Part shown: positions 1-8,867 of the stretch, one piece after another
How the letters are laid out: each line of letters starts with the position of its first letter
Position numbering within the stretch: the first letter of the stretch is position 1
NCBI RefSeq assembly: GCF_004331675.1
Contig: NZ_SJSN01000019.1
Location: 301 to 64,300, forward strand
Direction: 5' to 3'
Length of the DNA: 64,000 nucleotides
From: Pedobacter frigidisoli
GTDB lineage: Bacteria > Bacteroidota > Bacteroidia > Sphingobacteriales > Sphingobacteriaceae
Translations under genes and position numbers: made by a program
Notes under the pieces: generated by a model
Database searches by the model: none
The model's input: the letters and a program-made list of their open reading frames with translations, nothing else
Told to the model about the DNA's origin: nothing

Positions 1-171
1 CATACGCTTGCCTGGGGAACTTGGTTATTAGCCAGATTGGCGGGATGGAGCGGATACAAATCTCACGGTCCACCTGGATACATTACCATCAAAGATGGCT
101 TCGATAAATTCAACCTACAATTTGTAGTGTATGCCGAAATAATGAAATATAAAGATGTGTGTAAAGATTAG
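1..171 (+). CDS. IS4-family (Tn5-like) transposase, C-terminal fragment
   Basis: An open frame runs from the first base to a TAG at 169-171 and encodes 57 residues. It contains WLLARLAGWSGYKSHGPPG followed by ITIKDGFDKF. This pattern (hydrophobic helix, W-x-G-Y-x-S, P-P-G, then a G-W/F-x-K/Y-F tail) is typical of the extreme C-terminus of IS4/Tn5-type transposases. The catalytic DDE core would lie upstream of the window, so intactness cannot be judged. No terminal inverted repeat was recognised after the stop. Confidence 0.7.
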   Translation, partial: HTLAWGTWLLARLAGWSGYKSHGPPGYITIKDGFDKFNLQFVVYAEIMKYKDVCKD

Positions 172-911
172 CTCCTTAAGAGAGGGGATGAAAGGGTGCA
201 GGCTTAGCAAGGCGCCAAAAGGTATTTGATGGGTAAGTGCAGTAGTTGGTGGTCCAACCACCAATCGTCATTCCCTTGTAGACGAGAATATTAATACTTT
301 AGCTGTTTTTGAAACGGGTGCTATGCCCTTCTTTGGAGGGAGTGAGTTGGGATTGAGTGATGGGAGGGGGGAGGAATTTAAATTTCGCATTTCTCATCGC
401 TGTATGTTTGTTTAAATAATAGCACAAGCGGTATTGCATCAATCGATGAAAAATCGATTTCGCAATTACGGAAAATAAGAACATCAATTGTCGGATAACG
501 ACCTTATGAAACACTCGTAATAAGACTAAGCGAGAGCTGACATAGTCATTTCAACTGTTTTAATGTTGCAATTCCAAGAGGGGCAAGGTGCATAACTAAC
601 AAATTGCCATAAGGTGTTTTATTTGCACATGACCTGGTCAGTGGTACATCCACTATTCGTTATTCCGTGCAGAAATGAATATTAATGCTTTGGTTATTTT
701 GAAAAGATCACTATATCCCTCTTTGGAGGGGTGAGTTGGGATCAAGTGATGGTAAGGGGAGGAATTAGAATTTCATGTTCTTATCCCTGATTGATGGCTT
801 ACCAATCCTTTCGATGCTCTGAATTCTAATTATGCTTTTACAGCCAACAAAAATGGCTTAAAATCTGATTTTGATCAATTTTAGGCCCTTATTATTTAAT
901 AGAATACCCTA
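172..911. repeat. Gene-free spacer with a diverged direct repeat
   Basis: No convincing gene was found in these 740 bases. Two imperfect direct copies of about 110-130 bp are visible, roughly 255-395 and 640-780. Both contain GAATATTAATRCTTTRGYT and then TTTGGAGGG..GAGTTGGGAT. The first copy also carries CCACCAATCGTCATTCCCT (258-275), whose reverse complement recurs at 34038-34057. This looks like interspersed noncoding repeat sequence left next to an insertion sequence. Confidence 0.55.
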
Positions 912-1838
912 TTAATACCTGCTTTCGAAATCTTGATAAGCCAGTGCAATGCCTTCAGGTAATTCTATCTTGTGTTTCCAACCAAGGTTGTGCAATTTGG
1001 TTACATCCATTAATTTTCTTGGTGTTCCATCAGGTTTGCTGGCATCGAATACCAATTCGCCCTCAAAACCTAAAACATCCTTAATTAATAAGGCCAGGTC
1101 TTTAATGGTTAAATCTGTTCCAGTACCAATGTTGATTAAATTAGGCTCATTATAGGTTTGCATTAAGAAATAACAAGCCTCAGCCAAATCGTCAGCAAAA
1201 AGAAACTCACGCATTGGCGATCCTGATCCCCAAACCACTACTTCCTTTTCGTTATTCACTTTTGCTTCATGCACCTTGCGGATTAAGGCTGGTAACACAT
1301 GAGAATTTTGTGGGTGGTAATTGTCGTTAAAACCATATAAATTGGTTGGCATTACCGATATGAAATTACAGCCATATTGATCGCGATAAGCATCGCACAT
1401 TTTGATGCCTGCAATTTTGGCAATGGCATAAGGCTCATTAGTATGCTCCAAGGTTCCGGTTAATAAATAATCTTCTCTTAGGGGTTGGGCAGCCATTTTT
1501 GGATAAATGCAACTCGAACCCAAAAACATTAATTTTTTAACATCATATAAATAGGCATTGTGGATCACGTTGTTCTGAATTGTTAGGTTTTCATAAAGAA
1601 AATCTGCCCTATAGGTATTGTTTGCTACAATACCACCCACTTTAGCGGCGGCTAAAAATACATAGTCAGGTTTTTCTGTAGCAAAAAAATCAGCAACAGT
1701 CTGCTGGTTGCGTAGATCCAATTCGGCTGATGTTTTTGTTAGCAGATTAGTGTAACCCTCTTTCTGTAGTTTACGATAAATGGCAGAACCCACCATACCC
1801 CTATGACCAGCAATATAAATTTTAGCGCTTTTTTCCAA
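912..1838 (-). CDS. fcl: GDP-L-fucose synthase
   Basis: This 308-residue extended short-chain dehydrogenase/reductase converts GDP-4-keto-6-deoxy-D-mannose to GDP-L-fucose by 3,5-epimerisation and NADPH reduction. The N-terminal Rossmann motif is GHRGMVG (residues 11-17). The catalytic set is Ser108/Ser109 in FLGSSCIYP and Tyr137-x3-Lys141 in EPYAIAK. Length matches the family (about 310-320). The start is TTG at 1836-1838: there is no in-frame ATG before the Rossmann fold, and a TAnnTTTG box on this strand lies 20 bases upstream. Its substrate comes from the gmd product encoded at 5701-6837 on the opposite strand. Confidence 0.95.
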   Translation of the reverse strand: MEKSAKIYIAGHRGMVGSAIYRKLQKEGYTNLLTKTSAELDLRNQQTVADFFATEKPDYVFLAAAKVGGIVANNTYRADFLYENLTIQNNVIHNAYLYDVKKLMFLGSSCIYPKMAAQPLREDYLLTGTLEHTNEPYAIAKIAGIKMCDAYRDQYGCNFISVMPTNLYGFNDNYHPQNSHVLPALIRKVHEAKVNNEKEVVVWGSGSPMREFLFADDLAEACYFLMQTYNEPNLINIGTGTDLTIKDLALLIKDVLGFEGELVFDASKPDGTPRKLMDVTKLHNLGWKHKIELPEGIALAYQDFESRY

Positions 1839-1857
1839 TGATTAAAGATTTGTATTA

Positions 1858-1865
1858 CAAAAGTA
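1858..1865 (-). promoter_or_regulatory. Bacteroidota -7 box upstream of fcl
   Basis: On the minus strand this reads TACTTTTG, a full match to the Bacteroidota TAnnTTTG -7 element. It would start transcription about 12 bases before the TTG of fcl and so supports that start. No well-spaced -33 TTG was found. Confidence 0.5.
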
Positions 1866-2133
1866 CGATAGATTTAACAAAGGACTGGAAACGAGATGAA
1901 AAAACTTGTTTAGTAACATGGAATGCTTTTTCGTTTGTTACTTTATAGTGCGACAAATTGAACTTTATATTAGCTTTATGCGTCACTTGAAGCTATGGGT
2001 CGTAAATTCTTTTCTATTTGGGAGGGCAAGAGGAGGTAAAGTGGTAATGCCATCTTAAATGAACAACTTGTAATCATGTGCATGCTATAACAATGATTAT
2101 TTCTTCACAGCCAAGAGTGATATCCATTTTATA
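1866..2133. other. Divergent intergenic region fcl / sugar dehydrogenase
   Basis: This spacer separates two divergently transcribed nucleotide-sugar genes. Apart from the -7 boxes at its edges (1858-1865 minus, 2134-2141 plus) I see no hairpin, RNA gene or open frame of substance. Confidence 0.5.
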
Positions 2134-2141
2134 TATCTTTG
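2134..2141 (+). promoter_or_regulatory. Bacteroidota -7 box upstream of nucleotide-sugar dehydrogenase
   Basis: The sequence TATCTTTG matches TAnnTTTG exactly. It overlaps the TTG at 2139 that would open the longest reading frame, which argues that this TTG is promoter rather than start codon. The ATG at 2160 lies about 12 bases after the expected transcription start. Confidence 0.55.
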
Positions 2142-2159
2142 CCCATCAAGCATTCAAAG

Positions 2160-3443
2160 ATGAATATAGAAAGGCAAATTGCGATTATTGGTTTAGGTTA
2201 TGTAGGTTTACCATTAGCCATAGAATTTGCCAAATACTATCAGGTGATTGGATTTGATACCGATGAGGATCGAATCGCTGAACTCGATCAGTTAAAAGAC
2301 GCTACACAGGAAGCTGACTTGGAAGCGCTTGCTTTAGTTACACAAAAGACGAGTCAAGAAAAAGGACTAAGGCTCAGTGCAAACCTGCCTGATATTGCAA
2401 ATTGCAACATTTACATCGTTACGGTACCCACACCAATAGACCAACAAAAAAGCCCAGATTTAAGGCCTTTGCTGGAGGCTAGCAGAATGCTCGGCATCGT
2501 GTTGAAAAAAGGCGATACGGTAATTTATGAATCTACTGTATACCCGGGTTGTACTGAAGAGGATTGTGTGCCCGTGCTCGAAAAAATATCGGGCTTAAAA
2601 TACAACGTTGATTTTTTCTGTGGCTATTCTCCAGAGCGCATTAATCCTGGCGATAAAATCAATACCTTAACGAAAATTAAAAAAGTCACTTCGGGTTCTA
2701 CCCCAGAAATTGCAATGCAAATAGATGAACTTTATGCCTCCATCATCACCGCGGGTACGCATCTAGCGCCTAGCATCAAGGTAGCTGAAGCTTCGAAAGC
2801 TATCGAAAATGCCCAGCGGGATGTTAACATCTCCTTTGTAAATGAATTGGCACTCATTTTCGATCGGATGGAAATCGATACAACTGATGTATTGGCAGCC
2901 GCCGCTACCAAATGGAATTTTTTAAATTATAAACCGGGTTTGGTGGGTGGTCATTGCATTGGTGTTGATCCCTATTATTTGGCGCATAAATCAGAAGCTT
3001 TGGGTTATAAGCCTGAAGTCATATTATCAGGCCGCCGAGTAAACGACAACATGGGCATGTTTGTGGCCAATAAGGTCATTAAAATGATGGTTGCAAAAGG
3101 CAAGGCGATCAATGGTGCTAGGGTTTTAATCCTTGGTTTTGCTTTTAAAGAAAACTGCCCCGATACTAGGAATACGCGTGTCATCGATATTTATAAAGAA
3201 CTCAAATCTTTTAGTCTCCAAGTAGATGTGTACGATCCTTGGGCAAATAAAGATGAGGTAGTAAAAGAGTACGGGTTTCAATTAGTTCAAGATCATGATT
3301 CTGAGGTTTATGACGCTGTGATATTGGCAGTAGCGCATCAGCAGTTTCTAACCCTAGATTATGCGAAATTTAAGCACAACGGCGCAATTATTTTTGATAC
3401 CAAATCTTTTATAGATCGGACTTTGGTTGATGCAAGGTTGTAG
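2160..3443 (+). CDS. Nucleotide-sugar dehydrogenase (UDP-GlcNAc/GalNAc 6-dehydrogenase-like, WbpO/TviB group)
   Basis: This 427-residue UDP-glucose/GDP-mannose dehydrogenase-family enzyme oxidises C6 of a nucleotide sugar to a uronic acid with two NAD+. Visible features are the NAD-binding GLGYVG (11-16), the TVPTP segment (88-92), YESTVYPGCTEE (123-134), YSPERINPGD (156-165) and the active-site Cys266 in LVGGHCIGVDPYYLA. The YSPERINPGD and VYPGCTEE signatures resemble the WbpO/TviB/VipA group acting on UDP-HexNAc better than UDP-glucose dehydrogenases, but the substrate is not proven. The ATG at 2160 is preferred over an upstream TTG inside the promoter. A dead IS110 copy lies just downstream. 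Confidence 0.88.
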   Translation: MNIERQIAIIGLGYVGLPLAIEFAKYYQVIGFDTDEDRIAELDQLKDATQEADLEALALVTQKTSQEKGLRLSANLPDIANCNIYIVTVPTPIDQQKSPDLRPLLEASRMLGIVLKKGDTVIYESTVYPGCTEEDCVPVLEKISGLKYNVDFFCGYSPERINPGDKINTLTKIKKVTSGSTPEIAMQIDELYASIITAGTHLAPSIKVAEASKAIENAQRDVNISFVNELALIFDRMEIDTTDVLAAAATKWNFLNYKPGLVGGHCIGVDPYYLAHKSEALGYKPEVILSGRRVNDNMGMFVANKVIKMMVAKGKAINGARVLILGFAFKENCPDTRNTRVIDIYKELKSFSLQVDVYDPWANKDEVVKEYGFQLVQDHDSEVYDAVILAVAHQQFLTLDYAKFKHNGAIIFDTKSFIDRTLVDARL

Positions 3444-3587
3444 TATAATCGAAATCCTCCATATATCGTCGTCCTACCATTGACGTTATTTTTAACTGGC
3501 TATACCTCAATTATTGCATTTTGAGTTCATTTGCTTTTTTATTAAGAAACATGATTTGTTGCTGCTTGATTTTTTCTTCATATTTTG

Positions 3588-4820
3588 CTATTCCTGTCTC
3601 AACTCCACCATACCCTTATCAAATATTCTGTAGTATAGTTCAGCCAATTTTCGTGCCGTTGCCTTCATCGCGATGCCTGAGCCCTTTCTAGCTTTTAACC
3701 TTCGGGAAAACGCGCCTAACCTAGGCTGCTTACTAAGGATGAGGCTCTGTGCAACTTGTTTGGATATTTGCCCGGCTCTTGTGGCAGCCTTTTCCCTGCT
3801 CCTCTTGTTCATCTTACCGGATTGGTGTTTTCCGGGCGAAAGCCCAAGCCAGGGAACGTAATTTTTAACAGATGGCCACTGTTTGATATTGTTCCCTAAT
3901 TCGGCAGTGAGTCGCATGAGATTATAATCGGTTAGGCCGGGTAGAGTGGTTGGATTGGCGCCATGAATACCCAAAAGCAGATCATGCAAGTGATCTATTT
4001 TAGGTTTGTTATGGCGAATTGGTTTTATTGGATGGTTGTCGCTGTAATTCTTGTTGGATGAGCTACTATATTCCTCAAGTATTTTCTGGGTCTCGGTATC
4101 ACATTTGGAGACTTGGCTGAGGTAAAACATATAACTCTCATAAGACTGCAGAAGTTCGAAGATATATTCCTCCCTGTAATTACCTTCCAGGGCCAATAAT
4201 ATATCCCTGCCCTTGTTTTTGATCAAACTTGTTGTACAATAGCCTAAAAGCCTTTCAGGATTTCGCTCTCCTGCCAGAATAGCCTCTATCATGGCCAGGC
4301 CACTGGCTCCGTGGGTTTGTGAAAGCACTTCTGGCATGCGCATATTCATGAGGATCAACGCTTTTTGCATATGCTGAACATGAGTGGATGCCACTTGTAG
4401 TTTATCCTCCCTCATCCGCGTATAGACCCTTAGTTTTCGTGCAATATCCTCGGGGACAAAACTCTCACGCAATAGGCCTTAACTAAATAGCTGCTGAATC
4501 CCTTGACAGTCTTGGACATCGGTCTTTCTAACGGGAAGGTTCTTGCCGTCAGAGGGATTTACGAGTGTTACATCAAGGCCATCGGCTTCCAAGACATCAT
4601 AAAGGGTGATCCAATAGCACCCCGTGGCCTCCATCGCTACATGGGTTATCGAACATTCCCTTAGATATGCACTTTAATGCTTATAACTTGCAGTAAAGGT
4701 GCGAAAGTTCCTGACCGATTGGTTCTCTACGGAAACATAAACTTTTTCACTGCCAATATCGATACCGGCACTGTTGGGATAAATTTTGCTTAGAATATCG
4801 ATAATAACAAACGAGTACAT
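3588..4820 (-). pseudogene. IS110-family transposase, inactivated by two in-frame stops
   Basis: A single minus-strand frame from an ATG at 4818-4820 to 3588 reads 411 codons as a DEDD-type IS110 transposase. It is interrupted by TAA at codon 49 (4674-4676) and TAA at codon 114 (4479-4481). The N-terminal catalytic part keeps GIDIG (Asp21), HVAMEATG (Glu) and RKTDVQDC (two Asp). The C-terminal part from 4472 is uninterrupted and carries the Transposase_20 region (HGANPTTLPGLTDYN, then VPWLGLSPGKHQSGK). The second stop falls where relatives usually have HSYGLLRESF, consistent with a TAT-to-TAA change. There is no frameshift. Element ends are undefined because this family lacks clear terminal repeats. 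Confidence 0.88.
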
Positions 4821-5669
4821 TTTTAGAATGAGCTTAGGGTATATAAGATAAAGATATTACTACCATACGGGATATCTTTCGATTCACCAATATTGATTAA
4901 TAAAATACCCTAAAACAAGACTCAGATTCAGGTTGAAACACTAATGATACGACTGTTATGATGCTCATTTAATACTCAACATAAAGGTAACGTCATTTAT
5001 ATTGATTTTTATGAAATAAATTAACCCTCAGCTTGACTGGGGATCTTAATTGCTCTTTCGCCTCATTGGTGGCGGCCTAGTCCTTTTGGCTTGGCCCAAA
5101 ATGGACCAAAAGTCCAAGGCTTCCCGAAGACTCGGGACAGGTGGATTTGATGGCGGATAAATTCGTCAAAGCTTCATTTCGGCAACACAAGTGCCGATGA
5201 AAAATCGGGCGCTTGTGTTGCCTTGGGCTGTGGTTGCTTGATCGATCGTTCAAAAGCTTTAACGTTTTCTCCTTCCATCATTTCCTATGCCGGATGCAGG
5301 GTGACTATAGCGAGGGTAATAGCGTGTCATCCTCATTGCGAGGCTGGACAGGAGCGAGCAGCTTAGCGAACTGCTATACTTACAGAAACAATTATTGATT
5401 ATTATCGATCGATTGTGCTGAAAAATTGAGGTAGAGGATGAATGGTTGGATAACCATGATCTTTGCCGACTCTTTAAAGTTATGGATAAGACAAGTTACC
5501 GTTGGCTCAAGCCAGGATTACTAAAGTCCTATGTGATTGTTTGTAAATGTTACTATTCTAAGAACAAAATTGCTGAGCTATTTGATAAACAGACAATTTG
5601 GCTTTTGAGAAATATTTTTAGGTCTAATTTATCTAATGTGATCCTTTATTAATCAAATAAATTATTCTG
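4821..5669. repeat. Gene-free region with interspersed repeat fragments
   Basis: No gene was recognised. The first part lies upstream of the dead transposase start and could hold its former noncoding end. At 5090-5133 a dyad with CTTTTGG and CCAAAAG arms resembles the block at 32731-32777. At 5247-5310 sequence around CCGGATGCAGGGTGACTATAGCG is shared with the repeat mosaic at 32.9-33.9 kb. A strong hairpin sits at 5181-5222. Two short open frames (5213-5398 and 5446-5652) overlap these repeats or have no family resemblance, and I do not call them genes. Confidence 0.5.
5181..5222. repeat. Near-perfect 42-nt stem-loop
   Basis: Arms GGCAACACAAGTG-CCGAT and ATCGGGCGCTTGTGTTGCC enclose a GAAAA loop. 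Eleven outer base pairs are perfect, and the stem continues to the loop with one wobble and one bulge. No T-run follows, so it is not a standard terminator. A decayed version of the left arm (GGCAACACAAGGCCCGAT) occurs at 33745-33762, so it behaves as a repeated palindromic element. Confidence 0.6.
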
Positions 5670-5677
5670 TATGTTTG
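5670..5677 (+). promoter_or_regulatory. Bacteroidota -7 box upstream of gmd
   Basis: TATGTTTG matches TAnnTTTG and lies 23 bases before the gmd ATG, giving a short leader. No clear -33 TTG was found at standard spacing. Confidence 0.5.
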
Positions 5678-5700
5678 TGGCTTAGAAAATTTAGTACGAT

Positions 5701-6837
5701 ATGAAAGTTGCTTTAATTACAGGGGTTACAGGCCAGGATGGTGCTTACTTAGCAGAATTTTTGTTAAAGAAAGGATATTTTGTTCATGGAATTAAGAGGC
5801 GTTCTTCTTCTTTCAATACCGATCGTATTGATCACTTATACCAAGATCAACATGAAAAGGATGTTCAGTTCAAATTGCACTATGGCGATTTGACTGATTC
5901 TACCAATTTGATTCGAATTATCCAGGAAACACAGCCCGACGAAATATATAATTTGGCGGCAATGAGCCATGTCCATGTAAGTTTCGAGATGCCTGAATAT
6001 ACAGCTAATGCTGATGGGATAGGTACTTTAAGGTTACTAGAAGCGGTAAGGATATTGGGTTTAACTCAAAAAACCAAGGTTTATCAAGCCAGTACCTCTG
6101 AGCTTTATGGTTTGGTCCAGGCCGTTCCGCAAAGTGAGTCTACACCATTTTATCCACGTTCTCCTTATGCTGCGGCAAAGATGTATGCCTACTGGATTAC
6201 TGTAAATTACCGCGAAGCTTATAGCATGTTTGCTTGCAATGGTATTTTGTTTAACCATGAAAGCCCTTTACGTGGCGAAACTTTCGTTACCCGAAAGATC
6301 ACAAGAGCAGCGGCTAAAATTGCTTTGGGCTTACAGAAGTGTTTGTACTTAGGAAACCTATCTGCGCAAAGGGATTGGGGTCATGCAAAAGATTATATAG
6401 AAGCAATGTGGCTCATTTTGCAACAAGAAAAAGCAGAGGACTATGTAATTGCCACCGGCGTAACCACTACCGTTCGCGAATTTGTGCGAATGAGCTTTTT
6501 AGAACTGGGCATTGAGATAGAATTTTCAGGTAAGGATGAAAATGAAAAAGGCGTGATCATTGGTTTAGATGAGGAAACCCTAACTTCTTTAGGCTTAAAT
6601 AGTGAACAACTATTTTTAGGTAGTACCATAGTACAAGTAGATGCAAAGTATTTCAGGCCAACAGAAGTTGATTTATTATTGGGTGATCCAACAAAGTCGA
6701 AAACACAATTGGGTTGGGAGCCTAAATTTGATTTACTAGCGCTAGTGAAAGATATGGTGATCTCCGATCTTCATTTGATGAAAAAAAACGAGTACCTTAA
6801 AAATGGAGGTTTTAAAACATTAAACTATTTTGAATAG
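5701..6837 (+). CDS. gmd: GDP-mannose 4,6-dehydratase
   Basis: This 378-residue NADP-dependent SDR enzyme converts GDP-D-mannose to GDP-4-keto-6-deoxy-D-mannose, the precursor for GDP-L-fucose and related sugars. It has the Rossmann motif GVTGQDG (8-14) and the catalytic set Thr132, Glu134, Tyr156 and Lys160 (in [10 protein letters not shown] and PRSPYAAAK), at the same numbers as I recall for the E. coli enzyme. [11 protein letters not shown] near residues 33-43 fits the NADP/tetramer loop of GMD. Length is normal. It is monocistronic here, apart from fcl (912-1838, minus strand), with the sugar dehydrogenase and the IS110 remnant between them. Confidence 0.96.
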   Translation: MKVALITGVTGQDGAYLAEFLLKKGYFVHGIKRRSSSFNTDRIDHLYQDQHEKDVQFKLHYGDLTDSTNLIRIIQETQPDEIYNLAAMSHVHVSFEMPEYTANADGIGTLRLLEAVRILGLTQKTKVYQASTSELYGLVQAVPQSESTPFYPRSPYAAAKMYAYWITVNYREAYSMFACNGILFNHESPLRGETFVTRKITRAAAKIALGLQKCLYLGNLSAQRDWGHAKDYIEAMWLILQQEKAEDYVIATGVTTTVREFVRMSFLELGIEIEFSGKDENEKGVIIGLDEETLTSLGLNSEQLFLGSTIVQVDAKYFRPTEVDLLLGDPTKSKTQLGWEPKFDLLALVKDMVISDLHLMKKNEYLKNGGFKTLNYFE

Positions 6838-7130
6838 TTACAGCATAATTGGTATCGAATATTTTAAATGCTCCGAGATGTGTTAAGCTAAAATTTAATC
6901 TTTAGAAACGATCTACTTTTTGCCTGTTTTGATCAACTATTTTAATCTAAAACCCTATCTTTAGATTTTATTAGCTTAATAGATTACATATTGTAGCTAA
7001 TTTTATTTGAATTACCTAATTAAAGTGTCTATCCTTATTGAAAAATGATCGAGTTACTATTGCTTGATTAAAATTAAATTATTTATCAAAACTTATTTAA
7101 TAATCATTTCTTATTGTTCATTAAATTTTT
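6838..7130. other. AT-rich spacer
   Basis: This very AT-rich stretch lies between gmd and the phosphatase gene. It contains one near-match to the -7 element (TATCTTTA around 6956) but no convincing hairpin or open frame. The leader or promoter of locus I probably lies here but I cannot place it. Confidence 0.4.
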
Positions 7131-7871
7131 ATGTTGAATTTTTTTAGTAAAAAACAAAAAGTAACCGATATCGCTTGGTTAGGTATAGATATGCATTCAC
7201 ATATCCTACCGGGCATAGATGATGGCTCGCCCGATTTAGCCACCTCTATTCGTTTTGTTAAAGCCCTACAGGAATTAGGTTATGATCAATTGATTGCTAC
7301 ATCACATATCTTCAAGGAACTCTATCCTAATACCTACGAAACCATAAATGCTGCAAAAGATTTGCTGCAAGTTGAGATGGATAAACAAAATATTTCCCTT
7401 AAACTAAGCGCTGCGGCTGAATACATGGTGGATCCGGATTTCAATTTAAATGAATCAATGTGTACCCTAAATAATAAACACCTATTAATTGAAATGTCAT
7501 ATCTAACTGAAACACCTAATTTCAGTAAAACGATATTTGATATTGAAATTAACGGATACCAACCCATATTGGCCCACCCAGAACGTTATACATTTTATTT
7601 TAAGGATCGAAGCCGTTTAAAAAGATTTAAAGAAAAAGGTTGTCTTTTGCAATTGAATTTGTTGTCTGTACTAGGCTACTACGGAAAGGATGTGAAACAA
7701 TTAGCGGATGTTTTGATAAAAGAAAAAATGTACGATTTGGCTGGTACCGATCTGCACCACGATAAACATTTGAGAACACTAACTGATTCAGTGCAGTCTG
7801 GAAAACTTTACGATTTGATCGGAAACTATAATTTTAAGAATCAAGAGATTTTTGGTGCGGTTATGGCGTAG
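7131..7871 (+). CDS. PHP-family tyrosine-protein phosphatase (CpsB/YwqE type)
   Basis: This 246-residue metal-dependent phosphatase of the polymerase-and-histidinol-phosphatase superfamily is predicted to dephosphorylate the tyrosine cluster of the polysaccharide co-polymerase kinase. Visible metal ligands are MHSHILPGIDDG (His22, His24), ATSH (His59), ILAHPERY and GTDLHHD near the C-terminus. These match the CpsB/CapC/YwqE pattern best known from Gram-positive capsule operons. The likely substrate is the Wzc-like kinase encoded at 8868-11219. It is separated from the next gene by about 180 bp with its own -7 box, so it may be a separate transcript. Confidence 0.9.
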   Translation: MLNFFSKKQKVTDIAWLGIDMHSHILPGIDDGSPDLATSIRFVKALQELGYDQLIATSHIFKELYPNTYETINAAKDLLQVEMDKQNISLKLSAAAEYMVDPDFNLNESMCTLNNKHLLIEMSYLTETPNFSKTIFDIEINGYQPILAHPERYTFYFKDRSRLKRFKEKGCLLQLNLLSVLGYYGKDVKQLADVLIKEKMYDLAGTDLHHDKHLRTLTDSVQSGKLYDLIGNYNFKNQEIFGAVMA

Positions 7872-7994
7872 GGGCAGGGAGTTATTATACCGAAGTTGAT
7901 TAGTTATGAGGGCAGTAACATTTAACATACTCTTATCAGCCTAAGTTTTTTACAAATCCGCATTTTTGACTTTTCTATTTTACAATTAAATGAT

Positions 7995-8002
7995 TAAGTT
8001 TG
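7995..8002 (+). promoter_or_regulatory. Bacteroidota promoter for locus I export genes
   Basis: TAAGTTTG matches TAnnTTTG. A TTGAC at 7966-7970 could be the -33 element, though the 26-bp gap is a little long. Expected transcription start is near 8009, too close to the ATG at 8016 and well placed for the lipoprotein ATG at 8049. Confidence 0.5.
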
Positions 8003-8048
8003 CAAGCTGTTCAAAATGCTCAATTTCATTTTAGACAGATATACTCCT

Positions 8049-8855
8049 ATGAATAAACGAAACAATGTGATTAAAGGGATTGGTGTTTTAGCCATTTTTA
8101 TTACAATATCCCTAACCTCTTCTTGTGTAAGCAACAAGAAAATAGCTTACTTTCAAGATATACAAACTGTTAATCAAGCCCAACTTGAAAATGCGGTGAA
8201 ATTTACAGAACCAACTATCCAGCCAGATGATATTTTAAGTATTAATATATTTACGCTCAATCCTCAGAGTGGTGCGATTGTCAATCAGGCTGCTTCGACT
8301 CCGACACTTGGTGGTAACACAAATGCTAGCTTAGCGGCACAAAATACTGGCTTTCTAGTGGATAAAAATGGGGAAGTTGAACTTTCCTTAATAGGTAAAG
8401 TGAAAGTAGCTGGCTTAACGACTTATCAGGCCCGCGAATTAATTAGAGATAAGACAAGCGAAGTTTATAAACAGCCTAATGTACAACTTCGCTTTGCGAA
8501 TTTTAAGGTAAGCGTTTTAGGTGAGGTAAATGCCCCGTCTGCCTATACTTTGCCAAATGAAAAAGTAAGTATTTTGGATGCCTTAAGTTTGGCAGGTGAT
8601 TTGACTATTTATGGAAAACGTGACAATGTTTTAATTGTTCGAGATAATAATGGTAAGAAAGAGTTTGCACGGTTGGATTTAAATTCTTCAAATATCTTTA
8701 ACAATCCGTTCTATTATTTGAAACAAAATGATGTGATTTATGTGGAACCGAATAAACGTAAAGTTTCCGCATCCAATTCGGCTCAAATCCAAACCATTGG
8801 TGTAATCGCATCTGTCATCTCTGTAATTGTCTTGGCCATTTCTAGTTTTAAATAG
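8049..8855 (+). CDS. Wza-like polysaccharide export lipoprotein (OPX)
   Basis: An outer-membrane polysaccharide export lipoprotein of about 268 residues. From the ATG at 8049 the N-terminus is a classic lipoprotein signal (MNKRNNVIKGIG..LTSSC, lipid-bearing Cys26), which is why I prefer it to the ATG at 8016. A Poly_export domain follows (IQPDDILSINIF, then VDKNGEVELSLIGKVKVAGLT), then an SLBB-type segment (FKVSVLGEVNAPSAYTL, ILDALSLAGDLTIYG). The C-terminus ends in a hydrophobic helix (VIASVISVIVLAISSF) suitable as a membrane-crossing segment. It is paired with the co-polymerase gene 12 bases downstream. Confidence 0.9.
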   Translation: MNKRNNVIKGIGVLAIFITISLTSSCVSNKKIAYFQDIQTVNQAQLENAVKFTEPTIQPDDILSINIFTLNPQSGAIVNQAASTPTLGGNTNASLAAQNTGFLVDKNGEVELSLIGKVKVAGLTTYQARELIRDKTSEVYKQPNVQLRFANFKVSVLGEVNAPSAYTLPNEKVSILDALSLAGDLTIYGKRDNVLIVRDNNGKKEFARLDLNSSNIFNNPFYYLKQNDVIYVEPNKRKVSASNSAQIQTIGVIASVISVIVLAISSFK

Positions 8856-8867
8856 TACACAAACCAA

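Noticed and set aside
299-514. Minus-strand 71-codon open frame in the left spacer
   Set aside because: It overlaps a diverged direct repeat, shows no protein-family pattern and has no promoter or spacing support.
2139-2159. TTG at 2139 as start of the nucleotide-sugar dehydrogenase
   Set aside because: It overlaps a perfect TAnnTTTG box, and the ATG at 2160 gives the normal family N-terminus.
5213-5652. Two short plus-strand frames (61 and 68 codons) upstream of gmd
   Set aside because: The first starts inside the strong palindrome and runs through repeat sequence shared with 33 kb. The second has no family resemblance and no usable start context.
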